A stretch of 64,000 nucleotides of DNA from Notoacmeibacter ruber (GCF_003668555.1 NZ_RCWN01000001.1:930001-994000); one strand, 5' to 3'; shown: positions 40,876 to 51,680, counted from the first letter of the stretch. A program made the numbers and translations. Notes: generated by a model from the sequence alone, not told the origin.

Positions 40876-42821
40876 GCGTCAGCCTGCCTTTCATTCAGGC
40901 CCTTATTCTCTTCGCCTGGGCGGCAGTGCTGGGTGCTTTTGTGGGCTGGCTTCCAAGGCGCCTCATTTTTGTGACGCGGGGCAAGAAGCAGCTCGCCCCA
41001 TCCGTTTCCCCGTCGCAAAGTCATCGCCCAGCCGGCCGGGCGCGCGACCTCATCGAGGCAGTTTCAGCTCCGCGACCCGTCCAACCGGCTCGGGAACAGA
41101 CGCTGCCACGCACTCAATCCTGGCAGGATCTGGCCGAACTTTCGCAGGCCTCTGCGGCATCCGCGATGGCCGGGGCGGGCCGTCCTGCAACAAGCCTTCT
41201 GCCGCCGGCGAAAACGGAGGAGCGATGGGCACTGCGGGTCGAACGGGCACCACGGCCAACTGCGGTGACGAAATGGCCGAGAACGGAAGAGGTGCGCGAC
41301 AGCGATCCGCCTGCCACGGATTGGCGTGCCGCTGTGCCGGAGCATGGCGACTATGCTCTCGCCACATCAGTCGATGCCGCGCCGTTTCGGCCGCTAGACC
41401 CGGCCATTCGTGATGCCGTCTTAGGTATCCGTACAGAGGCCAATGAAGGGGAGGACGCACCGCCCTCTCTATTGGGCGAGAGCGAGCAGGTGGAAGAGGG
41501 CGCGGAAGATGCCGCCATTCGCTCTGATGCGCCTGCATCGCCGGACAAGCTGTCTCCGACACTCGCGATCAGAACGATGAGCGGGGAGATCGAGCATGTC
41601 GATCTGGCTGCGCTGGGTGCGGCAAGATTCAAATCATCGGAGCCGCAGGACAGTCCTTCACCGCTCAAATTCCTCCCTTCGCAAAGCGACGAGAGCGTCC
41701 GTTTGCAGGTTTCGACAATCGGCGGCGAACAAGATCCCCTGCCGAGCGTTTATGAAGGCGAGGACGAAAATTTATCCGCCTCGCGGGGCAGGGAAGACTG
41801 GCGGCCGAAAAAAGCTGATGCTTCGTTATCAACGGGAGCGCCGCCCTTTCGGCCGATTGGCGACCTTGGTGCGCTCAGTCGCAGCCGCTGGGGACTTCCC
41901 GCCGTGATTTCCGAGACAATGGACGAGATTGTGAAAGAAAATTCGGTAGACGAACATCAGAGCCAGACAGACACGGAAACGACTTGGAAAGGACGTCTGT
42001 GGGGTCCGGCCGTGGCATTGCCGCTTCCGTCGGCCGTCGCATCCAGGGCGCTGGCTGAGGAGCGGGCGGCGCACGACCTGGATGATGACGATCGAGCCGA
42101 GGCGGGCGCTTCCACACAGGATGAACGCCTGCCGGGCCCCGTGGATGAAGAGGCCGATGCCATCTCTTTCGAGATCGGGATGGACGATGATCCGCGGCAG
42201 GATCGCCTCGCCGAAGCGGCTGATGACCTTGCGGCAGAAGCCGGTGAGGAGCTAACGGAGGACATCGCTTCGCCTTCCCTTGTGGAAAGTGAAATGCAGC
42301 AGGTCTCTATAGAGGACGAAGCTCTTGATTCCAGTCAGGAAAACTCCGAGAAGGGCGATCTGGCCAGCGAGCCATCGGCAGACTCTCGGGAGATGGAGGA
42401 AGAGTTGGATCCCACGTCGGAGCCTCCATTCGAGGACATGATCGCTCCAAAGAAAGGGGCGTTCTCACACGCAGCATCTTCCCCAAGGGAGCCACAACCG
42501 ATCGAGCCGCCCCTGACGGGCGACCCGCTCATGGACCGTCCGGCCGATGCGCACGGGGCCGCCGGCTCTTTTGATCCGCCAGCCGGCTCAGCCGATCCAT
42601 CCGCAGAAGATGATCTCAGCCGCATCAGGGGCGTCGGACCCGCCACGGAACGGCGTCTCCACGAACTTGGTGTCACGCGCTACGAGCAGATTGCAGCATG
42701 GGGACCGGATGAAGCCGCCTGGATCGGCGAGCAGCTGTTCTTTCCCGGCCGTGTGGAGCGCGAGAACTGGATAGAGCTGGCGCGTCAGCTTATCGATGAG
42801 CAGGAGAAGCGCCGCGGCTGA
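40872..42821 (+). CDS. Membrane-anchored acidic protein with C-terminal helix-hairpin-helix domain
   Basis: About 649 residues. One N-terminal membrane helix (about 5-27; FIQALILFAWAAVLGAFVGWL) is followed by basic residues. A low-complexity linker of more than 500 residues, rich in Glu, Asp, Ser, Pro and Ala, follows and is probably disordered. The last ~65 residues hold DDLSRIRGVGPATERRLHELGV and ARQLIDEQEKRRG; IRGVGPATERRL is a helix-hairpin-helix of the type annotated as flap-endonuclease-1-like, a DNA- or nucleic-acid-binding fold without visible nuclease residues. The longer upstream frame is not used because ATG 40872 overlaps the previous stop. Function unknown. Confidence 0.8.
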   Translation: MSVSLPFIQALILFAWAAVLGAFVGWLPRRLIFVTRGKKQLAPSVSPSQSHRPAGRARDLIEAVSAPRPVQPAREQTLPRTQSWQDLAELSQASAASAMAGAGRPATSLLPPAKTEERWALRVERAPRPTAVTKWPRTEEVRDSDPPATDWRAAVPEHGDYALATSVDAAPFRPLDPAIRDAVLGIRTEANEGEDAPPSLLGESEQVEEGAEDAAIRSDAPASPDKLSPTLAIRTMSGEIEHVDLAALGAARFKSSEPQDSPSPLKFLPSQSDESVRLQVSTIGGEQDPLPSVYEGEDENLSASRGREDWRPKKADASLSTGAPPFRPIGDLGALSRSRWGLPAVISETMDEIVKENSVDEHQSQTDTETTWKGRLWGPAVALPLPSAVASRALAEERAAHDLDDDDRAEAGASTQDERLPGPVDEEADAISFEIGMDDDPRQDRLAEAADDLAAEAGEELTEDIASPSLVESEMQQVSIEDEALDSSQENSEKGDLASEPSADSREMEEELDPTSEPPFEDMIAPKKGAFSHAASSPREPQPIEPPLTGDPLMDRPADAHGAAGSFDPPAGSADPSAEDDLSRIRGVGPATERRLHELGVTRYEQIAAWGPDEAAWIGEQLFFPGRVERENWIELARQLIDEQEKRRG

Positions 42822-42838
42822 CGGCGCACTCGCGGCGG

Positions 42839-43762
42839 TCAGATCGAGCCAGACGCCTCCTTGTGCTGCCTTTCGGCTTGGTCGAAAAAGGTGGCGATCT
42901 GTTGCGGTAGATCTCCGGTCTCCAGCAGGACCGGGTGCCCTTGGCCGGGCACGGCAATGACGGTCAGATCGGGATCGATCTCCCTCATCTTGTCCACCGT
43001 CTCGGCCTCCAGCAGTTTCGAGTTTTCTCCGCGGATGACCATAAGCGGCATGGCCGCAAGACTCACAAACTGATTCCACATGGGGGGAAGTGCTGTCCCC
43101 GGTTTCCATGCTTCAAGCGTCTTCAAAAGATCGAGATCGAAATCGGATGTCAGTTTTCCGCTTTCTGTCCGCCGCAGGCCGGCCATGCCGAAACGCCGGA
43201 AATCCTCGTCGGATACGGCCGAAAACGCGTCGCCATGCGCCTTGCGCATTGCCGGCAGGACGGCGTTTGGCGCAACTTCGCTGCCAGAGCGGGCCAGATA
43301 GGTCTTGATGTGCCCGAGGCCTTCGGTACCGATAACGGGGCCGACATCGTTCAGGACTCCGGCGACCATTGCCGTCGGCCGCATTGCCGCGATGACATGC
43401 ATCACCATTCCGCCGCGCGATGTGCCGATGAAAAGCGCGTCCGAAAGACCGAGTGCGGTCAGTCCAGCAAGGACGTCTCCGGCTTCGACAAGGATGTTGT
43501 AGTCTTCCCAGTTCTCCGACGGCTCCGAGAGGCCACGCCCCCTGAAATCGAATGCGTAGACCCGCCGCCCTTCGCCTATGGACGAGAGCGTCTTCGCCAA
43601 TGGCGTAAAGTCACGGCTGTTGCGGGTCAGGCCCGGCAGGCAGATGACGGGAAGGCGGCCTGCGACGGCCTCACCGAAGACGCGGACCGCGATTTCTGTG
43701 CCGTCGCTGGCGCTGAACCTGCGAATATCGCCTTCATCGCCAAGGTCCTGATCACTGACCAT
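42839..43762 (-). CDS. Alpha/beta hydrolase
   Basis: A 307-residue alpha/beta-hydrolase. An oxyanion-type VICLPGLTRNSRDF (family HG-like region), FDFRGRGLSEPS, the nucleophile elbow GTSRGG with Ser, the acid near GENSKLLEAE and the histidine in PGQGHPVLL are in the usual order. Such enzymes may be esterases, haloperoxidase-like or C-C hydrolases; the substrate is not predictable. It is transcribed away from the HhH gene, ending 17 bases after it, with a 70-base gap to the lytic transglycosylase. Confidence 0.88.
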   Translation of the reverse strand: MVSDQDLGDEGDIRRFSASDGTEIAVRVFGEAVAGRLPVICLPGLTRNSRDFTPLAKTLSSIGEGRRVYAFDFRGRGLSEPSENWEDYNILVEAGDVLAGLTALGLSDALFIGTSRGGMVMHVIAAMRPTAMVAGVLNDVGPVIGTEGLGHIKTYLARSGSEVAPNAVLPAMRKAHGDAFSAVSDEDFRRFGMAGLRRTESGKLTSDFDLDLLKTLEAWKPGTALPPMWNQFVSLAAMPLMVIRGENSKLLEAETVDKMREIDPDLTVIAVPGQGHPVLLETGDLPQQIATFFDQAERQHKEASGSI

Positions 43763-43832
43763 CGGAAAGCCCCTCCTTTGTCACGTTTGAAAAGGATAGG
43801 GGTGAGGCCGCAGCTTTCCAGGGTCGGAGGTG

Positions 43833-45824
43833 TCAGCGGCCCCGCGTCAGATCGACCGATGGCTGCACTTTGCCTGACAGGCGCATGCGGTAGACCTGAT
43901 AGTTCTCCATGACGCGCTGCACGTAATTGCGCGTCTCGGTGTAGGGAATGCGCTCGACCCAGTCGACGGCGGCTTCCACGCTCATGCTTCTCGGATCGCC
44001 ATAGCGCTGCGCCCACTCGGCCGCGCGGCTCGGGCCGGCATTGTACCCGGCGAAGGTCATGATCATCGAGCCGTCGAATCGGGCAAGCTGCTCATCCAGA
44101 TAATGGGCACCCAGAATGGTGTTGTAGGCCGCATCGCTTGTCAGCCGTTGCGGGCTGTAGGCAAGGCCGGCCTTGCGGGCCATCTGCTTGGCGGTGCCTG
44201 GCATCAATTGCAGAAGACCACGCGCGCCGACATGAGAGACGGCGCCGGTGTTGAACTCGCTTTCCTGGCGCGCCACCGCATAGGCCAGCGCCTTGTCTGC
44301 GCTACCGATCTGCGTCTGGGCAGGAATGGCGCCGATGGGATGGGCGAGGGCGCCGATGTCGAGGCCGCGCGAAGCAGCGATCTTCCCGACCTTCAGACCG
44401 AGGTAGTGACCTTCGCTCTGTTCGGCCTTCACGGCGAGAAGGGCCAGTTCTCCTGGACTGGTCAGTTCGCGTGCGAGGTCGAAATAAAGCTGGCGTGCGC
44501 GACGCTCATGGCCGGCTGCTTCCAGCCGTGCGATGGCCTGAACAGCATGGCGCTGTGCGAAGGTCGAGCGCTCCGCATCGGTCGGCTTGGGAAATTCGAC
44601 CGAAAGCGTGTCTCGGCCGAGCTTTGCGGCTGCAAGCTGGCCGTAGAAAGCCACATCGTACCGTGCGGCCTGCCGATAATAATCGCGTGGATCGCCGCCC
44701 GCGCCGGCCTCCGCCGCACGGCCGAGCCAGTAATAGCCTCGTGCCTTGGAAATCGGCCCTTCGGCCCGCAGCAGAATGTTCCGGAAATGATTGGCGGCGC
44801 GCTTCGGCTCGTTCAGAAAGCGCAGCGCGTACCATCCGGCATGGAAGGAGGCATCGATCCGGGTCACCTCGCGTCCGCCGCCATGCTGCGAAACTACCCG
44901 GTAGGCGAGGGCGGGTTGTTGGATATCGAGCAATTCGCGCGACAGGACGCGGCGCTCGAACCACCATGCGTCGGGGTCGAGACGTCCGGCATTGTCCGGC
45001 GCCTCAAGCAGAGCTACCGCCGCTTCCTGAAATTTCCCCTGCCAGCGCAGATGCCGAGCCTTCGCGAAGTAAAAAGCATCGGTTCTCTCATTGCCGGGTA
45101 CGGCGGAGAGCAGGCTCCAGGCATCGGACTGTTTGCGCGTGACTGCAGCAAATGCCGCATGAAGCCGGGTGCGCCCGCAGAGGCTTGCCACTCGCCCAGC
45201 GCTGCGGACGCGGTCTTCATAAAGCATGGTTTCCATGCGATCGCAGTGTACGGCCCGCGAAATGAACGGCCCGAAACGGCGGAGAATGTCATCTTCGTCG
45301 GACGCATCCATCTTCTGGCTGCGCCAGAGCGGCGCGAGCGTTTCACCGGCGCCTGTCTTGTCGCCCATGGCCAGTTTTGCGCTCGCTAGCGCCTTTGCGC
45401 CTTCGATCGTTTCAGGCTGGGTGGAGCCGAAGGCCGCGAGAATAGACTGGGGCGGATGGTTTTCAGAGGCGAGCGCCCGTTCGGAATTCTGGCGAAGGCG
45501 CTCCGCGCCGGGCCACCCGTTCAGTCCGGCTGCGGCGGCTGCGATTTCGGCAGAAGGAATATTATCGCCGCCGTAATAGGCGATGGCCCAAGTGAGAATT
45601 TCACGATCCAAGCCCGAAAGAGTATCGCGGATCTGGCGCGCCTTGCTCCACTCATCGGCCGTCACGGCATCCAGGCCGGCTTTCAAACGCACCGGATCAT
45701 ATGAAGATGGACCGTTGGTGCGGGGGGGGATGGCGGAGGTCACCTGAGCGCCGGCGGGGGCGGCGGCCGTCATCGAGATGCCGGTGAGAACAAGACTTGC
45801 AGAAAGGGCAAGACGCAAACGCAT
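43833..45824 (-). CDS. slt: Soluble lytic murein transglycosylase
   Basis: About 663 residues. A signal peptide (MRLRLALSASLVLTGISM, cleavage after PAGAQ) sends it to the periplasm. A long alpha-helical superhelical region (about 50-480) precedes the catalytic SLT domain, whose glutamate is in VARQESEFNTGAVS, followed by GARGLLQLMPGTAKQMA and YNAGPSRAAEW. The enzyme cleaves peptidoglycan to anhydromuropeptides during wall turnover. I use ATG 45824 because the signal peptide begins there; the longer frame upstream is low in quality. Divergent from dapA. Confidence 0.94.
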   Translation of the reverse strand: MRLRLALSASLVLTGISMTAAAPAGAQVTSAIPPRTNGPSSYDPVRLKAGLDAVTADEWSKARQIRDTLSGLDREILTWAIAYYGGDNIPSAEIAAAAAGLNGWPGAERLRQNSERALASENHPPQSILAAFGSTQPETIEGAKALASAKLAMGDKTGAGETLAPLWRSQKMDASDEDDILRRFGPFISRAVHCDRMETMLYEDRVRSAGRVASLCGRTRLHAAFAAVTRKQSDAWSLLSAVPGNERTDAFYFAKARHLRWQGKFQEAAVALLEAPDNAGRLDPDAWWFERRVLSRELLDIQQPALAYRVVSQHGGGREVTRIDASFHAGWYALRFLNEPKRAANHFRNILLRAEGPISKARGYYWLGRAAEAGAGGDPRDYYRQAARYDVAFYGQLAAAKLGRDTLSVEFPKPTDAERSTFAQRHAVQAIARLEAAGHERRARQLYFDLARELTSPGELALLAVKAEQSEGHYLGLKVGKIAASRGLDIGALAHPIGAIPAQTQIGSADKALAYAVARQESEFNTGAVSHVGARGLLQLMPGTAKQMARKAGLAYSPQRLTSDAAYNTILGAHYLDEQLARFDGSMIMTFAGYNAGPSRAAEWAQRYGDPRSMSVEAAVDWVERIPYTETRNYVQRVMENYQVYRMRLSGKVQPSVDLTRGR

Positions 45825-46084
45825 GATCGCTCCAATTGGGCGGACTCTACTCGATTGGCGTCGACATGTCAGAGGCCCGACCATATCTGCGCCACAACGG
45901 ACCAGAATAGACGGTGACTGTGAAGTACGGGTTAACGAACCCTTGCAGCGACCCGTCAATTGCCTCCAATAAATCGAGCGTGATTTGGTGCGTTTCTGAG
46001 GCTTGCCGCCTCATCTGCTGCAAATTATGGTGCGCCGCTCTGCAACCGGTGCCACGCGCCCCCTTATACCGTCTGGAGACTGAA

Positions 46085-46966
46085 ATGCTGAGAGGATCGC
46101 TGCCCGCGCTCGTCACCCCCTTCACACAGGACGGGTCGGTGGACGAGAAAGCGTTCGGCGATATCGTTGAATGGCAGATCGCCGAGGGAAGCGATGGTCT
46201 GGTCCCGGTCGGCACGAGCGGCGAAAGCCCGACCCTGACGCACGCTGAACATAAGCGCGTGATCGAGATGACGGTTGAGATCACCAATGGCCGTGTTCCT
46301 GTTGTCGCCGGCGCAGGATCGAACAACACGACCGAAGCCGTGGACTTTGCCCGCTTTGCCGAAAGCGTCAAAGCCGATGCGGTCCTCGTCGTCACGCCCT
46401 ATTACAACAAGCCCAACCAGCGCGGTCTCTACGCCCATTTTGCCGCAGTGGCCGCCGCCGTCTCGATTCCGGTTGTCATATACAATATTCCGGGCCGCTC
46501 GGTGATCGACATGACGCCGGAGACGATGGGACGTCTCGCCCATGATTTCGACAATATCATCGGGGTGAAGGATGCCACGGCGAAGGTCGACCGGGTCTCC
46601 GAACAGCGCGTGACGTGCGGCGAAGATTTCATTCAGCTCTCGGGCGAAGATTCGACGGCGCTCGGCTTCAACGCTCACGGCGGCGTTGGCTGCATTTCGG
46701 TGACCGCCAATGTCGCGCCGGCCCTCTGTGCCGAGTTTCAGCGCGCGACCCTCTCGGGCAACCGAGAGAAGGCGATCGAATTGCAGGGCCGTCTCATGCC
46801 GCTTCACAAGACGCTGTTCATCGAACCCAATCCGACCGGCGCAAAATATTGCCTGTCCCGTCTCGGCCGCATCGAGAATATCGTACGGTCGCCTCTCGTT
46901 ACTGTCGACGAGAGCACCGCTGCGAAGCTGGATGATGCGATGCGTCACGCCGGCCTCTTGAACTGA
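46085..46966 (+). CDS. dapA: 4-hydroxy-tetrahydrodipicolinate synthase DapA
   Basis: A 293-residue aldolase that condenses pyruvate with aspartate semialdehyde, the first step toward lysine and diaminopimelate. Active-site residues are visible: Thr44 in PVGTSGE, Tyr106/107 in TPYYNKP, Tyr133 and Arg138 in VIYNIPGRS, and the Schiff-base Lys162 in GVKDATA. The ATG at 46085 has GGAGA at good spacing. The open frame extends upstream to 45914 but the extra residues are not family-like. It is 25 bases before smpB, as in many relatives. Confidence 0.97.
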   Translation: MLRGSLPALVTPFTQDGSVDEKAFGDIVEWQIAEGSDGLVPVGTSGESPTLTHAEHKRVIEMTVEITNGRVPVVAGAGSNNTTEAVDFARFAESVKADAVLVVTPYYNKPNQRGLYAHFAAVAAAVSIPVVIYNIPGRSVIDMTPETMGRLAHDFDNIIGVKDATAKVDRVSEQRVTCGEDFIQLSGEDSTALGFNAHGGVGCISVTANVAPALCAEFQRATLSGNREKAIELQGRLMPLHKTLFIEPNPTGAKYCLSRLGRIENIVRSPLVTVDESTAAKLDDAMRHAGLLN

Positions 46967-46991
46967 AGGCTGCGCATTCCAAGCTAGGGAC

Positions 46992-47465
46992 ATGACAAAA
47001 AAGAGCGATCCCAATAGCCGGACAATTGCGGAAAACCGCAAGGCCCGCTTCAATTACCAGATCGATGATACGATCGAGGCGGGCCTTGTGCTGACCGGCA
47101 CAGAGGTGAAGAGCCTGCGCAATGGCGAGGCTAACATTGCCGAGAGCTACGCCACTGAAGAGAACGGCGAGTATTGGCTGATCAACAGCTATATTCCCGA
47201 ATACACGGAAGGCAACCGCTTCAATCATGAGCCGCGCCGGCTTCGCAAACTGCTGTTGAACAAGCGCGAAATGGCGCGTCTCAGCAAGGAGATCGACCGC
47301 CAGGGCATGACGGCCGTGCCGCTGAAGCTCTATTTCAATGATCGGGGCATTGCGAAGCTTCTACTTGGAATCGCCAAAGGCAAGAACGTCGCCGACAAGC
47401 GGGAAACGAGCAAGGAGCGTGACTGGAACCGCCAGAAGCGCCGCCTGATGAAAGAGCACGGCTAA
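46992..47465 (+). CDS. smpB: SsrA-binding protein SmpB
   Basis: A 157-residue beta-barrel RNA-binding protein that delivers tmRNA to stalled ribosomes. The start [16 protein letters not shown], then [13 protein letters not shown], and the C-terminal tail [25 protein letters not shown] are highly typical (shown in outline). Ribosome site AGGGA upstream of ATG. Downstream of dapA; no tmRNA gene was recognised nearby. Confidence 0.97.
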   Translation: MTKKSDPNSRTIAENRKARFNYQIDDTIEAGLVLTGTEVKSLRNGEANIAESYATEENGEYWLINSYIPEYTEGNRFNHEPRRLRKLLLNKREMARLSKEIDRQGMTAVPLKLYFNDRGIAKLLLGIAKGKNVADKRETSKERDWNRQKRRLMKEHG

Positions 47466-47492
47466 CCGCAGGCCGCACGTTCTGAGGTGGCT

Positions 47493-48098
47493 TCAGCGCT
47501 CCTCATATTCGAAATCGTCGACATCCTCATCGATCGCGTCAGGCTCGTAGCGGCGGGGCAGCCGGTCTCCCGGCGTGTCTCGTCCGATATCGGCGCGCAG
47601 ATCGGCAATATCGAGAAAATGATCGGCCTGCCGGCGAAGATCGTCTGCGATCATGGGCGGCTGGCTGGAAAGGGTGGATACCACGGAAACCTTGCGGCCC
47701 CGTCGCTGAAGCGCCGCGACAAGACTGCGAAAATCGCCATCGCCGGAGAAGATGACGTAATGGTCGAGTGACGGCACCAGTTCTATGGCATCGATCGTCA
47801 GTTCGATGTCCATATTACCCTTGATCTTCCGCCTTCCCATGGAGTCGGTGAACTCCTTGGCCGGCTTGGTGACGACAGTGTAGCCATTGTAGTCGAGCCA
47901 GTCGATCAGCGGGCGGATCGAGGAGTACTCCTGATCCTCGACCAGCGCGGTGTAATAATAGGCGCGCAGTACGTAACCCAGCGACTTGAAGTGGGCGAGC
48001 AGACGGCGATAGTCGATATCGAAACCGAGTGCCTTGCTGGTTGCGTAGACGTTGGCCCCATCAATGAAAAGGCCGATCTTTTCTCTCTGATCAAACAT
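47493..48098 (-). CDS. NYN-domain (LabA/DUF88) nuclease-like protein
   Basis: A 201-residue PIN-like NYN domain. Acidic residues expected to bind metal are in FIDGANVYAT, KGNMDIELTIDA and FSGDGDF, so it could be an RNase. Further markers are LRAYYYTALVED and GRKVSVVSTLSSQPPMIADDL in outline. A C-terminal tail is acidic. Family members act on RNA or regulate it in many bacteria, but the exact target here is unknown. It is convergent to smpB, and divergent from rpoZ across about 200 bases. Confidence 0.88.
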   Translation of the reverse strand: MFDQREKIGLFIDGANVYATSKALGFDIDYRRLLAHFKSLGYVLRAYYYTALVEDQEYSSIRPLIDWLDYNGYTVVTKPAKEFTDSMGRRKIKGNMDIELTIDAIELVPSLDHYVIFSGDGDFRSLVAALQRRGRKVSVVSTLSSQPPMIADDLRRQADHFLDIADLRADIGRDTPGDRLPRRYEPDAIDEDVDDFEYEER

Positions 48099-48301
48099 TG
48101 GAGTAAGTCCTGAAAAGCCTGAAAACGAGGGCTTGGGTAAAATCTAAAATCATATCGAACCAACGGCCCTCATCACAAAACGTTGCATTTGTCACAGGGC
48201 TTCTTTCTCGCATGGGCCGAACCATGCCTTGCCTTTGTCAAACTGTTCGGTTAAGGCAGCCCTTCATCAGCAGACATGCACCGCACTGAAAGGAACCCGG
48301 C

Positions 48302-48721
48302 ATGGCCCGCGTGACCGTCGAAGATTGCATTGACAAGGTTTCGAACCGTTTCGACCTTGTTCTCCTGTCGGCTCACCGTGCCCGGCAGATCAGTCAGGGT
48401 TCCACGATTACCGTCGACCGCGACAACGACAAGAACGCCGTTGTTTCTCTTCGTGAGATCGCCGACGAGACGTTGTCGCCGGAAGATCTGCGCGAGGACA
48501 TGATCCATTCGCTGCAGAAGCATGTCGAGGTCGACGAGCACGAGCATGCCGCTTCGGATGCACTGATCGAGCCTGCCCGCGAGATGGCCGATGAAGAGGC
48601 AGGTCCTGATGCCAGCCGCGATGAGGTGGACGAGCCGGCCACCTTCGACAGGATGAGCGAAGACGAGCTTCTTGCCGGTATCGAGGGTCTTGTTGCACCC
48701 GAGAAGAACGACGATTATTGA
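48302..48721 (+). CDS. rpoZ: RNA polymerase omega subunit
   Basis: A 139-residue omega subunit. The N-terminal [20 protein letters not shown] and AHRARQIS are the family core; the longer acidic C-terminus is usual in alphaproteobacteria. GGAACCC precedes the ATG. It forms the familiar pair with the (p)ppGpp synthetase/hydrolase downstream. A strong terminator sits between them, so the two are at least partly separate. Confidence 0.97.
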   Translation: MARVTVEDCIDKVSNRFDLVLLSAHRARQISQGSTITVDRDNDKNAVVSLREIADETLSPEDLREDMIHSLQKHVEVDEHEHAASDALIEPAREMADEEAGPDASRDEVDEPATFDRMSEDELLAGIEGLVAPEKNDDY

Positions 48722-48755
48722 TCGCCGACCGGGTGCGATCATTCGGAATTTCGAA

Positions 48756-48786
48756 GCGCGTCCGGCTGAACAGCCGGGCGCGTTTT
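48756..48786 (+). terminator. Rho-independent terminator of rpoZ
   Basis: A hairpin of eleven pairs, CGCG-T-CCGGCT (48757-48767) against AGCCGG-G-CGCG (48772-48782), with a GAAC loop, is followed by TTTT. It lies 35 bases after the stop. Confidence 0.88.
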
Positions 48787-48844
48787 GCGTATAGACGATG
48801 TATTATGAAGTCGCGGGCATCCGCGCTTGAGGAGTAGTCGCGCG

Positions 48845-51064
48845 ATGATGCGACAATACGAGCTTGTTGAGCGGGTCCAGCGCTACAAGCCGGATGTAAA
48901 CGAGGCGCTGCTCAACAAGGCCTACGTTTATGCCATGCAGAAGCATGGCCATCAGAAGCGTGCGTCGGGCGATCCCTATTTCTCCCACCCGCTGGAAGTC
49001 GCCGCGATCCTGACCGACCTGCATCTCGATGAAGCCGCGATCGCCGTCGCCCTCCTGCACGATACGATCGAGGATACGGACGCCACCCGTCAGGAGATCG
49101 ACCAGACCTTCGGCCCGGCAATCGGCAAGCTGGTCGAGGGACTGACCAAGCTGAAGAAGCTGGAGCTGCATTCCAAGAAGGCCGAGCAGGCTGAAAACCT
49201 GCGCAAGCTGCTTCTGGCAATTTCCGACGACGTCCGCGTCTTGCTCGTCAAATTGGCGGACCGTCTGCACAATATGCGGACGATGGAAGCGATGCGTCCC
49301 GACAAGCAGGTTCGCATCTCCGAAGAAACGATGGAAATCTATGCGCCGCTTGCCGGGCGCATGGGCATGCAGGATATGCGAGACGAGCTGGAGGAACTCT
49401 CTTTCCAGTATATCAATCCGCAGGCCCATCAGATGGTCACGGAAAGACTCCAAAGCTATGTCGCCCGCAATTCGGACCTGATCGAGACCATCGAATCGCA
49501 ACTTGGCGAACGCTTCGAGGCCGCCCATATTCGGGCGCGGGTGAAGAGCCGGCAGAAGACGCCGTGGTCGATCTTCCGGAAGATGGAGCGAAAGACGCTC
49601 TCATTTGAGCAATTGTCCGATATTTTCGGCTTTCGCGTCATCGTCTACGACGAAGACGACTGCTATCGCGCACTGGGCGCCATTCACAGGGAATGGTCAA
49701 TGGTGCCCGGGCGCTTCAAGGATTACATCTCCACGCCAAAACAGAACGGATACCAGTCGATCCACACCACCATTGTGGGGCCGTCGCGTCAGCGTATCGA
49801 ACTGCAGATCCGGACGGAGGAAATGGATCAGATCGCCGAATACGGCGTCGCGGCCCATGCTGCCTACAAGGAAGGCGGCGACGATCCGCTGAGCCAGAGC
49901 GTCGCCTTTGCCAGCCTTCGCCGCACGATCGAAACCCTGGTCCAGGGCGAGGCCCCGGAAGAGTTTCTCGAAAACACCAAGCTGGAACTCTTTCACGATC
50001 AGGTCTTCTGCTTCACCCCGAAGGGCAGGGTCATCGCGCTCCCCCGCGGCGCCACTCCGATCGATTTCGCCTATGCCGTCCATACGCAGATCGGTGACAC
50101 AACGGTCTCGTGTAAGATCAATGGCGCGATTGCGCCGCTGATGACCGAACTGGTCAATGGTGACGAGGTTGAGATCGTCACCTCCGAAACCCAGACGCCT
50201 CCGCCCGCCTGGGAGAACATGGTCGTGACCGGCAAGGCCCGGGCGGCGATCCGCAGAGCGACACGCGCGGCAACCCGCAGGCAATATTCGGGACTTGGCG
50301 AACGTATTCTTGAACGCGCTTTCGAATATGCAGGTAAAATCTTCTCGCTCGAGGCTCTCGGACCGCATCTTCACCGGTTCGGTCAGCGTGAGCCTCTTGA
50401 TTTGCTGGCCGCTGTCGGGCGCGGAGAGATCTCATCGAACGATGTGGTCAAGGTTCTCTATCCGGACTGGCAGGGCGACAGGGCGTCGCATCTGGAGGGG
50501 GCGGCGAAAGGCAGGATGCGGCCTCGCGATCAGCAGGGCTGGTTCGGCCTGTCAGCCGGGCCAGGCATGCTGTTTCACATGCCTGAGACCACGGGCATGG
50601 AGGGCGAAACGGCCGACGCTCTTCCTATCCGCGGCCTCACCGGAAATCTGCCCGTCCATTTCGGTGCGTCAGGCGCCGTGCCAGGGGACCGCATCGTCGG
50701 TATTCTGACGCCAGGACGCGGCATTACGATCTATCCCATCCAGTCCGATGCGCTGATCGCCTTCGATGATCAGCCTGAACGATGGGTCGATGTCCGCTGG
50801 GATATCGATTCGGCGTCCGGCGAGCGGTTCCCAGCGCGCATTGCGGTGACGCTTATCAACCAGCCGGGCTCGCTCGCGGCCATTACCAATATCATCGCGT
50901 CGCTCGACGCCAATATTCACGAACTCCTCATGACGCGTACCGCCACCGATTTTACCGAGATGCGGATCGATCTGGAAGTATGGGACCTGAAGCATCTCAC
51001 CCGCTTGCAGCAAGCCCTGCGGGAGTGCGACACGGTCAGTGACATTCGCCGGCTTTTCGGCTAG
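48845..51064 (+). CDS. rsh: Bifunctional (p)ppGpp synthetase/hydrolase (RelA/SpoT, Rsh)
   Basis: About 739 residues. An HD hydrolase domain has [12 protein letters not shown] and [11 protein letters not shown] with the metal-binding His-Asp pair. The synthetase domain contains [17 protein letters not shown], and [19 protein letters not shown] in outline. TGS ([15 protein letters not shown]) and ACT ([24 protein letters not shown] in outline) domains follow. Both activities look intact, so it is the single Rsh enzyme expected in alphaproteobacteria, controlling the stringent response. The ATG at 48845 (or 48848) follows GAGGAG. Confidence 0.96.
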   Translation: MMRQYELVERVQRYKPDVNEALLNKAYVYAMQKHGHQKRASGDPYFSHPLEVAAILTDLHLDEAAIAVALLHDTIEDTDATRQEIDQTFGPAIGKLVEGLTKLKKLELHSKKAEQAENLRKLLLAISDDVRVLLVKLADRLHNMRTMEAMRPDKQVRISEETMEIYAPLAGRMGMQDMRDELEELSFQYINPQAHQMVTERLQSYVARNSDLIETIESQLGERFEAAHIRARVKSRQKTPWSIFRKMERKTLSFEQLSDIFGFRVIVYDEDDCYRALGAIHREWSMVPGRFKDYISTPKQNGYQSIHTTIVGPSRQRIELQIRTEEMDQIAEYGVAAHAAYKEGGDDPLSQSVAFASLRRTIETLVQGEAPEEFLENTKLELFHDQVFCFTPKGRVIALPRGATPIDFAYAVHTQIGDTTVSCKINGAIAPLMTELVNGDEVEIVTSETQTPPPAWENMVVTGKARAAIRRATRAATRRQYSGLGERILERAFEYAGKIFSLEALGPHLHRFGQREPLDLLAAVGRGEISSNDVVKVLYPDWQGDRASHLEGAAKGRMRPRDQQGWFGLSAGPGMLFHMPETTGMEGETADALPIRGLTGNLPVHFGASGAVPGDRIVGILTPGRGITIYPIQSDALIAFDDQPERWVDVRWDIDSASGERFPARIAVTLINQPGSLAAITNIIASLDANIHELLMTRTATDFTEMRIDLEVWDLKHLTRLQQALRECDTVSDIRRLFG

Positions 51065-51092
51065 CTCGGCTCAAACTGTCGGAGGGATCAGC

Positions 51093-51680
51093 ATGAGCAT
51101 GAGCGTTGATGAAGTTCTGGATGTCTTTCGTGAAGCGGGAGCTATTCTGGAAGGTCACTTCATCCTGACCTCCGGCCTTCGTAGCCCTGTTTTCCTGCAG
51201 AAAGCCCGCGTTTTCATGCACGCGGACAAGACCGAGCGGCTTTGCCGTGCCTTGGCGCAACGCATTCGCAGCGAGACGGACGGCGCGATCGACTATGTCG
51301 TGGGTCCGGCGGTTGGCGGGCTCATTCCCGCCTATGAGACGTCGCGGCATCTTGGTGTGCCGGCCGTCTGGGTCGAACGTGAAGACGGCAAGTTTCGTCT
51401 GCGGCGCTTCGAGATGGAGCCGGGTGCGAAGGTCGTCATCGTCGAGGATATCGTCACGACCGGCCTGTCGATCCGGGAAACTGTGGAGGCTTTGCGCCAG
51501 ATTGGCGCGGAGGTCGTTGCCGCGGCCTGCATCATCGACCGTTCCGCCGGCAAGGCCGATATCGGCGTGCCGTTGATCGCGCTGGCGGAATATGAAGTTC
51601 CTGCCTACTCCGCCGACAATCTGCCGCCCGAATTGTCGGCCATACCGCCGGTCAAGCCGGGCAGTCGCAATCTCGGCTGA
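51093..51680 (+). CDS. pyrE: Orotate phosphoribosyltransferase PyrE
   Basis: A 195-residue enzyme joining orotate with PRPP to give orotidine monophosphate in pyrimidine synthesis. It has [18 protein letters not shown] (outline), [12 protein letters not shown], and the PRPP-binding loop [16 protein letters not shown]. The start at 51093 is behind GGAGGG; the frame continues 54 bases upstream without need. It follows rsh by 28 bases, a conserved arrangement. Confidence 0.96.
   Translation: MSMSVDEVLDVFREAGAILEGHFILTSGLRSPVFLQKARVFMHADKTERLCRALAQRIRSETDGAIDYVVGPAVGGLIPAYETSRHLGVPAVWVEREDGKFRLRRFEMEPGAKVVIVEDIVTTGLSIRETVEALRQIGAEVVAAACIIDRSAGKADIGVPLIALAEYEVPAYSADNLPPELSAIPPVKPGSRNLG

Noticed and set aside
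44103..45389. 428-codon plus-strand frame inside the lytic transglycosylase
   Set aside because: Shadow frame with unnatural composition; the transglycosylase on the other strand has a signal peptide and catalytic domain.
47466..48301. tmRNA or other small RNA near smpB
   Set aside because: I looked for the permuted alphaproteobacterial tmRNA in this region and saw no tag or acceptor-like ends.
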